A stretch of DNA of 7,207 nt from Clostridia bacterium. GTDB lineage: Bacteria > Bacillota_A > Clostridia > Oscillospirales > CAG-272. Numbering within the stretch: the first letter of the stretch is position 1; the number at the start of each line of letters is the position of its first letter. The notes beneath the pieces were generated by a model. It was not told where the DNA came from. It saw nothing but the letters and a program-made list of their open reading frames with translations, and did no database searches. The stretch lies in assembly GCA_017467225.1 (NCBI GenBank), contig JAFTSR010000361.1:1-7207 (forward strand). Reading direction: 5' to 3'. The translations under genes were made by a program, and so were the position numbers. Below are positions 1 to 5,217 of the stretch, one piece after another.

Positions 1-26
1 GAAAACATCGAACAGAGTGCTTGAGC

Positions 27-66
27 GAGATCCTTCACTTCGCTTCGCTCCGTTCGAGGATGACAC
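27..66. repeat. Probable dispersed intergenic repeat
   Basis: The stretch starts GAGATCCTTC, passes through a CTTCGCTTCGCTCCG core and ends GGATGACA. ATCCT at 30-34 can pair with AGGAT at 57-61 around the core, giving a weak stem-loop. From memory, sequences of the form GAGATCCTTC...AGGATGACA are common multi-copy intergenic elements in Clostridia and other genomes. Only one copy is visible here, so repetition cannot be shown from this window. It is followed by two GAGGGGG copies at 70-76 and 80-86. No coding function is supported. Confidence 0.5.
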
Positions 67-165
67 GCGGAGGGGGACTGAGGGGGAGGTACTTTTTTCA
101 TGGCTGTGGTTCCTTTCAAAATCAAAGAGTTTTCCCATTATTACAAACCCATTGGAGCATAAAGT

Positions 166-193
166 TGTAATGGAGTTGTAATGGAGTTGTAAG
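166..193 (+). promoter_or_regulatory. Upstream operator cluster, three direct half-sites
   Basis: Three half-sites, TGTAAT (166-171), TGTAAT (177-182) and TGTAAG (188-193), are separated by identical GGAGT spacers, giving an exact 11-bp period. OmpR/PhoB-family regulators bind direct repeats with about this period. The first pair fits the published WalR pattern TGTWAH-N5-TGTWAH. The cluster lies about 70-100 bp upstream of the -10 box of the regulator gene and points opposite to the promoter-proximal pair at 237-253. The same half-site and spacer recur before the secreted-protein gene, which argues for a real operator. Which protein binds is inferred. Confidence 0.72.
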
Positions 194-236
194 AACGGAA
201 AAATTTTTTGAAAAAACATAGAAAAATGTTGCGTTC

Positions 237-268
237 ATTACAACTTCTTAACATTTATGCTTTATAAT
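237..268 (+). promoter_or_regulatory. Response-regulator operon promoter with proximal operator
   Basis: ATTACA (237-242) and TTAACA (248-253) are 11 bp apart with ACTTC between. Read on the minus strand they are TGTTAA and TGTAAT with a GAAGT spacer, the same element as the upstream cluster. After a 9-bp gap comes a consensus -10 TATAAT (263-268). The hexamer 17 bp upstream of it, ACAACT, is a poor -35. This is the usual look of a promoter where a PhoB-type regulator substitutes for a -35 contact. Transcription should begin near 275, giving a leader of about 25 nt. Positive autoregulation is inferred. Confidence 0.72.
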
Positions 269-286
269 ATAGGTATCACACAGGGC

Positions 287-292
287 AAGGAG
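287..292 (+). promoter_or_regulatory. Shine-Dalgarno that fixes the regulator start at TTG 301
   Basis: AAGGAG at 287-292 overlaps the GTG at 292, so that GTG cannot be the start served by this site. The TTG at 301 sits 8 nt beyond it, an ideal spacing. It gives a protein beginning MARILIVEDE, the typical N-terminus of an OmpR-family receiver domain. Confidence 0.8.
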
Positions 293-300
293 TGAGAACA

Positions 301-948
301 TTGGCAAGAATCCTCATCGTTGAGGACGAGCACCCCATCAACAATTTGATCGCCAAAAGCCTGGCGCTGACAGGCCATACCCCCGTTTGCGCTTACGACG
401 GTGACACGGCGCTGGAGATCATCCGCAGCGAACCGCCTGATCTGGCCATATTGGACGTCATGCTACCGGGGCTGACCGGCTTTGATCTAATCCGCCTGGC
501 GGATGATCTGCCTGTCATTTTCGTGACGGCGCGCGCCTCCTTGGACGATCGCTTATAAGGACTATCTCTTGGCGCGGATGATTACATCGTCAAGCCGTTC
601 GCCATGCCGGAGCTGCTGGCGCGCGTCAACAACGTGCTGCGTCGCACCAACCGCAATACCGCGCTTTTGACCATTGACGATCTTTTGATTGATATGGGCA
701 GCCGTACCGTCACCCGAAACGGAGAGATCGTCAATCTGACGCCGCGAGAGTTTTCGCTTCTGGAGGTGCTGATCTCGCATCGCAATCTGGCGCTCAGCCG
801 CGAAAAGCTGATCACGCTGGTCTGGACGTACGATTACTCTGGTGATACCCGCACGGTGGACGTACACATCCAGCAGCTGCGGCAAAAGCTGGGACTCAAG
901 GATCGCATCAAGACCATTTACAAAGTGGGATATCGGTTTGAATTATGA
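301..948 (+). pseudogene. OmpR-family response regulator with internal stop codon
   Basis: This is the DNA-binding half of a two-component system. The frame from TTG 301 to TGA 946-948 encodes a full-length 215-codon receiver plus winged-helix regulator, but codon 86 (556-558) is TAA. Before it lie the acidic pair E8/D9, phosphoacceptor D52 (in ILDVMLPG) and switch T76. After it, in the same frame, come GADDYIVKPF with conserved K98, then the Trans_Reg_C winged helix, with LTPREFSLLEVL, the recognition-helix region TRTVDVHIQQLRQKLG and the hairpin YKVGYRFEL. The residue lost is the variable position in DRLxGL, often charged, so AAA, GAA or CAA to TAA is the simplest event. There is no frameshift and no second stop. 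If translated as written, the product is an 85-residue receiver lacking K98. A restart at ATG 604 would give a 114-residue DNA-binding domain, but no Shine-Dalgarno precedes it. The change is a recent null mutation, a sequencing error, or less likely a functional split. Confidence 0.85.
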
Positions 949-2315
949 GAATGAAATTTTTTGAAAAGACGTATCTGCTCACGCTGGTTTTGTTTTTGGT
1001 TTTTCTGAACGGCTGCGTGCTGATGCTCTCCCTTTACAGCTATGAAAATCGTGTCGAGGCAACTGAGCAGGTCTGCCTGTCCGAGAAGTATGCCATCCGG
1101 CAAGCCTTCGAGGCGGATTGGGACGGCGTTGGAAACGGAAGCGATTTGCTGCTTCAAACGACCTACGGCAATTTTTACCGCAAAAAAGGGATCGGACTTT
1201 GTTTTTCCGATCCCGAGGGGAATATTCAGTATTCTTCCTTGCCACACGGCATTGCACCGATTGAGCCGGAGCACATGCGTGAGCAAAAAAGTGAGGATGG
1301 CGTGCGGCATCTTCTGATCAGTCAAAAGATCTGTGACGGCGCTCTTGTTATGACCTATGCTAAGGATATCAGCGAGATGCACGAGGAGTTTGAGCGGCTG
1401 TTTGTCACGTTTCTTGCCGTCTCGGTGGCGTCCTCGGCGCTTTTGGCGGTGCTTTTGCATTTGGTGCTGCGCCGACTCTACGCACCGCTGGCACGGCTGC
1501 GCAGCGTGACGGAGCAGCTCTCGGCAGGAGACTTTTCCGTGCGCGCAATAGAGGACGGGCGAGACGAATTTGCCATGCTCGGCGCGGATTTCAACCGTAT
1601 GGCAGACCAGATCCGGGCACAGATGGGCGAGCTTCGCCTGACTGCCGATCAAAAGCAGCAGATGCTGGACAACCTGGCGCATGAGATGCGCACGCCACTG
1701 ATGAGCATTCATGGCTATGCCGAGTATATCGGCACCGCCAACATCACCGACGAGGAGCGGATTGACGCGACGCAGTATATCATGAGTGAGAGCATGCGCC
1801 TGCGCAGCATCAGCGAAACGCTGCTGGATATGGCATTTATGCGAGAAAATCAGATCGAATGTGAGCCGCTTTCCTCGCGTGCGCTGCTCAGCCGCACACG
1901 GGATCACTTTGCCTTGCGCGCCAAGGAGGCCGGTGTGACGCTGCAAAGCAACGATCATAATACGGTTATCTGGGGAAATGCGCTGCTTTTGGAGCTGGTG
2001 CTGTCCAATCTGACTGAAAATGCTATCAAGGCCTGTCAAGATGGCGGACGCGTCGAGATCGGTTGCCGCGATGGCGCGGATGGCACGGTGCAGTTGTACG
2101 TCAAAGACAACGGCATCTGTATGACGCAGGAGCAGCTATTGCATATCACGGAGCCTTTTTATCGCACAGACACCTCTCGAAGTCGACGCGGAGGAGGCAC
2201 GGGCCTGGGACTATCGCTGTGTGACCGCATCGCCAAGGCTCACGGAGGCAAGCTGAGCTTTTGTTCCCAATTGGGGCAGGGCTGCAAGGCGATAGTAACG
2301 CTACCGCATGCATGA
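945..2315 (+). CDS. Membrane sensor histidine kinase
   Basis: This 456-residue kinase is the partner of the upstream regulator. Its ATG overlaps the regulator stop as ATGA, so it is probably translated by coupling; only a weak purine stretch lies upstream, and ATG 951 is an alternative start. Visible parts are TM1 (about 10-30), an extracytoplasmic sensor region of about 115 residues (33-150) that I do not recognise, and TM2 (about 152-175). HAMP follows (about 176-232, with P181), then HisKA with the phospho-acceptor H246 in HEMRTPL. The ATPase domain has an N box (N355, N359), a G1 box D388-N-G-I-C392, an F box EPFYRTD and a G2 box GGGTGLGL (416-423). There is no PAS domain. C392 replaces the second Gly of the usual DxGxG and is one base from a Gly codon (TGT versus GGT). 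The ligand is unknown. If the stop in the regulator is real, coupled translation of this gene should fall as well. Confidence 0.93.
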   Translation: MRMKFFEKTYLLTLVLFLVFLNGCVLMLSLYSYENRVEATEQVCLSEKYAIRQAFEADWDGVGNGSDLLLQTTYGNFYRKKGIGLCFSDPEGNIQYSSLPHGIAPIEPEHMREQKSEDGVRHLLISQKICDGALVMTYAKDISEMHEEFERLFVTFLAVSVASSALLAVLLHLVLRRLYAPLARLRSVTEQLSAGDFSVRAIEDGRDEFAMLGADFNRMADQIRAQMGELRLTADQKQQMLDNLAHEMRTPLMSIHGYAEYIGTANITDEERIDATQYIMSESMRLRSISETLLDMAFMRENQIECEPLSSRALLSRTRDHFALRAKEAGVTLQSNDHNTVIWGNALLLELVLSNLTENAIKACQDGGRVEIGCRDGADGTVQLYVKDNGICMTQEQLLHITEPFYRTDTSRSRRGGGTGLGLSLCDRIAKAHGGKLSFCSQLGQGCKAIVTLPHA

Positions 2316-2317
2316 TC

Positions 2318-2343
2318 GCAGAAAAAAGAAGCAGAAAAAAGAA
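2318..2343. repeat. Perfect 13-bp tandem repeat
   Basis: GCAGAAAAAAGAA occurs twice back to back (2318-2330 and 2331-2343), directly after the kinase stop codon and just before the operator half-sites of the next promoter. The A-runs may help as an UP-like or bendable element, or the repeat may simply be slippage. No terminator hairpin lies between the kinase gene and this promoter, so read-through from the kinase operon is possible. Confidence 0.75.
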
Positions 2344-2346
2344 AAT

Positions 2347-2400
2347 TTTACAACTCCATAACAACTCCATGAAAACTTCATGACATTTTTGTGGTATGAT
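2347..2400 (+). promoter_or_regulatory. Promoter with four operator half-sites, secreted-protein gene
   Basis: Half-sites TTTACA (2347), ATAACA (2358), ATGAAA (2369) and ATGACA (2380) recur every 11 bp, with spacers ACTCC, ACTCC and ACTTC. On the minus strand they read TGTAAA, TGTTAT, TTTCAT and TGTCAT with GGAGT/GAAGT spacers, matching the boxes before the regulator gene. A 9-bp gap then leads to an extended -10, TGG followed by TATGAT (2395-2400). The box-to-10 distance equals that at the regulator promoter. There is no good -35 (AAAACT at 2372-2377). The start point is expected near 2407. The site marks this gene as a likely direct target of the same response regulator. Confidence 0.78.
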
Positions 2401-2451
2401 AAGTGCAAGCAGAGAAAATCTGCTGCATTGCAAGAAAGGAGTTTCACGAAT

Positions 2452-3825
2452 ATGAAACAAAAACGATTGATCCTTCAGACCACTTTGACCTTGCTGCTCT
2501 CGTTTTGTGTTCTTGGCGCGGGAATGCTGCATATCTTTGCCAGCGACCTGCCGGACAAGACGCTGGAGGGCGAGTCCTTGGCACCCGACGTGCAGCCGCC
2601 TGTCAAAGAGGAGGGCGCGGTGCCGGAGGAGGGAACGGATGCGCCTGCCCTTGACAGCACGGTGCTTTTGACCCAGGAGCAGCTGACCGAAAAATTCGGC
2701 ACCTACACCCATGTGAGTGAACAGGACGGCAAGCGCGTGGTCACTCTGTTCAGCGAGGCGCAGATGGCCGAGCTTAACGCGCGCCGCGATGGTGGGGAGC
2801 TGATGCTGCTGAGTGGACAGGAGCTGCTGTATCTGCTGGATGATACCAAGCGCTTGTTTGAAAATTACGACGTGGTACAAATTCATGATCCTGATGGCGT
2901 GCTGCACAATTATCCGGGACTCAGCTTTTATTCCTCACCGGAGTTTGACGTGGCGTTCTCTGCATCGGTCGGCAACGTGACAAATGAGCTGAGCTACGAT
3001 CTGAAAAAGGACACCTACGAGGCCATGATCCATCGCATCCGGGCGCTGCATTCCTACGCCGAGTACATTCAATACCGTCCGGAGATTGCCTGTATGTACG
3101 TTTACACCGCATGGGACGGCTTTGAGGGCGAGGATCCCAGAGTACTTGCCGAGGGGCTTGTTGACCGTCATGCGACCTACAGCAGCCGCTTTACCGTTGC
3201 GAAAAATTATGCCGAGGGTGACCGCGGTGATGATCACGGTGCACATCCCGATATCCCTCAGATTCGCCTGAATTATATCCGTCAAACGCCCGGTGCGATG
3301 CTGGCGTTTTACGGAGAGGAAATCTTCTATATTGATGATCTTTCTGCCTTTGACGGCACCAACGTGATCACGCTGTACCCAAACGGCATTTTCCCCGGCG
3401 GCACGGTAACGGGCAAGTATGAAAATGGCAACGGTCGCGCCGTGGTCATCGAGGTTTGGGACGAAGCAAGTGGCAATTGCATGGCGCGCATATGCCTGGA
3501 TGAGCAAAGCGATGCGGCTCACGTACAAAAGATTGGCGAGCTTTGGGATGGCATCAAGAGCATCCGCGTGCGCGGCGGCGAAAAATTAGGTGCTGTTGGC
3601 CCAGGTGCGTATCGTGTCGCCGTCTATCTGTGCGGCTTCCCGCATCAGATGCAGGCGGGCGGCAGCGAGCAGGCTTGCTTTTGGTATAAGCCGGAGGCTG
3701 ACAGCGATCTTTGGTCGCTTATTTGGTGGGACGATCCCATGCTGTTTTTCAGCGACAATTTTGTCGGTGCTACCGATATGACAACCTATATCAATCATAT
3801 CCTGCAAGAGAAATTTGCGCAATAA
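2452..3825 (+). CDS. Secreted protein of unknown function
   Basis: The start is ATG 2452, preceded by AAAGGAG (2435-2441, 10-nt spacing). The earlier in-frame ATG at 2380 lies inside the promoter and is rejected. The 457-residue product begins with a signal peptide: basic KQKR, a hydrophobic core, and a probable cut after A30 in HIFA-SD, with no lipobox Cys. An acidic, Pro-rich linker follows (about 35-65). Next is a charged region with SGQELLYLLDDTKRLFENYD (about 122-141), then a mixed region rich in aromatic residues. A Gly-rich stretch from about 311 alternates hydrophobic and polar residues (GRAVVIEVWDE, GAYRVAVYLCGF) and could be a beta-sandwich. I do not recognise the family, and no catalytic motif or cell-wall anchor is evident. 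It has its own promoter carrying the regulator boxes, so it is probably an output of the two-component system, or possibly an accessory protein sensed by the kinase. Confidence 0.85.
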   Translation: MKQKRLILQTTLTLLLSFCVLGAGMLHIFASDLPDKTLEGESLAPDVQPPVKEEGAVPEEGTDAPALDSTVLLTQEQLTEKFGTYTHVSEQDGKRVVTLFSEAQMAELNARRDGGELMLLSGQELLYLLDDTKRLFENYDVVQIHDPDGVLHNYPGLSFYSSPEFDVAFSASVGNVTNELSYDLKKDTYEAMIHRIRALHSYAEYIQYRPEIACMYVYTAWDGFEGEDPRVLAEGLVDRHATYSSRFTVAKNYAEGDRGDDHGAHPDIPQIRLNYIRQTPGAMLAFYGEEIFYIDDLSAFDGTNVITLYPNGIFPGGTVTGKYENGNGRAVVIEVWDEASGNCMARICLDEQSDAAHVQKIGELWDGIKSIRVRGGEKLGAVGPGAYRVAVYLCGFPHQMQAGGSEQACFWYKPEADSDLWSLIWWDDPMLFFSDNFVGATDMTTYINHILQEKFAQ

Positions 3826-3833
3826 ATCCTCCT

Positions 3834-3868
3834 TCCCCCTGCCGCCGGCTTAGCTTGCGGTGGGGGGA
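3834..3868 (+). terminator. GC-rich stem-loop after the secreted-protein gene
   Basis: The arms 3834-3845 and 3857-3868 can form a 12-bp stem with two G-U pairs around an 11-base loop, 8 nt after the stop codon. No T-run follows on either strand, so it is not a textbook intrinsic terminator. It could act as a weak terminator or an mRNA 3' stabiliser, or be a decayed copy of a GC-rich intergenic repeat. The stem itself is clear; its role is not. Confidence 0.42.
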
Positions 3869-3888
3869 TACGACTTATGCATATCATG

Positions 3889-3917
3889 TTGACTTTTTGC
3901 AGAAAATCGTGTATAAT
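3889..3917 (+). promoter_or_regulatory. Near-consensus sigma-A promoter, lipoprotein operon
   Basis: A -35 TTGACT (3889-3894) and a perfect -10 TATAAT (3912-3917) are separated by exactly 17 bp. Transcription should start near 3924, leaving a leader of about 25 nt. The ribosome-binding site GGAGG (3937-3941) lies 7 nt before the ATG. None of the 11-bp-phased boxes of the other two promoters is present, so this operon is probably expressed constitutively and outside that regulon. Confidence 0.85.
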
Positions 3918-3948
3918 AATACCATCCCAATAAAGTGGAGGATTCTCT

Positions 3949-5217
3949 ATGAAACGTAGCGTGCTCGCAATACTTTTGCTGCTCTGTGCCGTTGTCTGCA
4001 GCGGATGCACGGCGCATGATCTGCCGGATTTTTCAAGCACCTCTTATGGCTCGTCCGAGGATGTGCTGCTGCCGACCGATTTTGTCTACGATCCGGGGGA
4101 GGAGGTCATGCCGACGCAGTTTCGGCACAAGCTCACCGAGATGGACGGTTACCTTTACTACGATGACGGCACTTCCTTAGTCCGATTGAACAGCGAAACG
4201 GGGGAGCGTTCCTATCTGTGCGCCGACCCTTTATGCAAGCACAACACAGGCTGCGAATATGATCGCGCCGCCATGCGCGCCATATGCACCGGAGATGGCA
4301 AGCTGTTTTTCTGGCGAGAATTTGACAACAACGAGGTATCGCTGGTCATGTACGATACCAAAACCGCCAAGCAGACGGTCGTGTGCCCATGGGAAGGGGA
4401 GGTCGGTCAGATACCGGTATTTACATATGACGCGCCGTACGTCTACTATTACGTCGTTGTCACCCAAGAAATGCCGGGCTATGAGATTGGCGACGTGCTG
4501 ATGCGCCAGGTGAATACGAGGACCATGGAAAATCGAGTTTTGTATGCGTTTCCTGAGGGAAGGTACGGCTACTGTGCCGGGAGATATCAGGACGATGCCA
4601 TCCTTGTGACGACAAAACAAATCACGCGCCTTTCTATGACAGGCGGAGCCGAGAGTGTGTTGCTTACGACGGGCGATCTGTACGGAACGTCAATATACGC
4701 TAATTCATATTGCCTCAGAGAGGGTGTGCTGCGCTTTTTTTCGACCGACCGTACTGTGCCGCAGATGCCCAAAACCTATTTTTGGGAATATCATTTGGAG
4801 CAAAATGTGCTCAGGGAGATTGCTTGCGCTGAGGGGGAGATCAATAATTCCTCCTTCTGCTATACGCAGAACGCATTTTATTTCCGACGCAGCGAAACGT
4901 ATCTCTTGGGAACCTTCGTCGCAAATAACAGTGCAAATTCGGGAGAGATGACGCTGCGTTATCCGAACTTTTACCGTTTGAATTACGATACCGCAGAGAT
5001 TGAGCCGGTGCTCTTACAGCTGCCGGCGGAATACGAGACTTGCAATTTGATGCACGAATTTGTCGTGCACGGAAATTATATCTACGTCGAATACAATCAT
5101 AACGGACCTGTCAGGGAGGATGGTGTCTATTATGAAGCGGACTTTTCCGGTGGATTGTCCGGTCTTATGCGCATTGACATCCGCGACGGCTCGCTGATTT
5201 ACGTGGGTGGGAAATGA
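3949..5217 (+). CDS. Lipoprotein, probably beta-propeller, beside an ABC-type permease
   Basis: The 422-residue product starts with a lipoprotein signal: KR, a run of Leu/Ala/Val, then V-C-S-G-C20, where C20 would be lipidated and the protein held on the outer face of the membrane. The mature part shows repeated short strands with Tyr pairs and turn motifs, such as DGYLYYDDGTSLVRLNSETGE and GKLFFWREFDNN, spaced like blades of a propeller. A compact C91-x4-C96-x-H98-x3-C102 motif follows the first of these. From general knowledge, lipoproteins with an LCxDPxCxH-type motif are frequent in gut Clostridia beside ABC transporters; I cannot name a characterised member. The stop overlaps the next start as ATGA, so it is co-translated with the permease. 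It may be a substrate-binding or regulatory subunit of that transporter. The substrate is unknown. Confidence 0.85.
   Translation: MKRSVLAILLLLCAVVCSGCTAHDLPDFSSTSYGSSEDVLLPTDFVYDPGEEVMPTQFRHKLTEMDGYLYYDDGTSLVRLNSETGERSYLCADPLCKHNTGCEYDRAAMRAICTGDGKLFFWREFDNNEVSLVMYDTKTAKQTVVCPWEGEVGQIPVFTYDAPYVYYYVVVTQEMPGYEIGDVLMRQVNTRTMENRVLYAFPEGRYGYCAGRYQDDAILVTTKQITRLSMTGGAESVLLTTGDLYGTSIYANSYCLREGVLRFFSTDRTVPQMPKTYFWEYHLEQNVLREIACAEGEINNSSFCYTQNAFYFRRSETYLLGTFVANNSANSGEMTLRYPNFYRLNYDTAEIEPVLLQLPAEYETCNLMHEFVVHGNYIYVEYNHNGPVREDGVYYEADFSGGLSGLMRIDIRDGSLIYVGGK

Noticed and set aside
1..190. Tail of an upstream gene (two forward frames are open from the left edge)
   Set aside because: The open stretches run through the low-complexity repeat and the operator boxes, carry no recognisable protein sequence, and are short enough to be chance.
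204..216. A T-run/A-run inverted repeat as a terminator
   Set aside because: It is only adjacent T and A tracts with a one-base loop and no GC stem. It fits better as part of the phased A-tracts in the promoter region.
556..558. Genetic code reassignment of TAA
   Set aside because: The secreted-protein gene ends at TAA at a sensible point, just before a stem-loop. The other long genes contain no in-frame TAA, so reassignment is not supported.
541..603. A frameshift in the response regulator
   Set aside because: The two parts are in the same reading frame and the receiver sequence continues directly after the TAA. The lesion is a nonsense codon, not an indel.
918..2039. A 373-codon open frame on the minus strand opposite the kinase
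   Set aside because: It is antisense to a kinase with every expected motif. Its translation is rich in His/Gln/Arg with no recognisable domain, as expected for a shadow frame of a GC-moderate gene.
2380..2451. Longer start (ATG 2380) for the secreted protein
   Set aside because: This ATG lies inside an operator half-site and upstream of the -10 box, so it would not be transcribed. ATG 2452 has a good Shine-Dalgarno and begins a proper signal peptide.
2146..2907. A 253-codon minus-strand open frame across the kinase end and the secreted-protein start
   Set aside because: It crosses the operator/promoter region and two well-supported + strand genes, and has no domain or ribosome-binding site that I can support.
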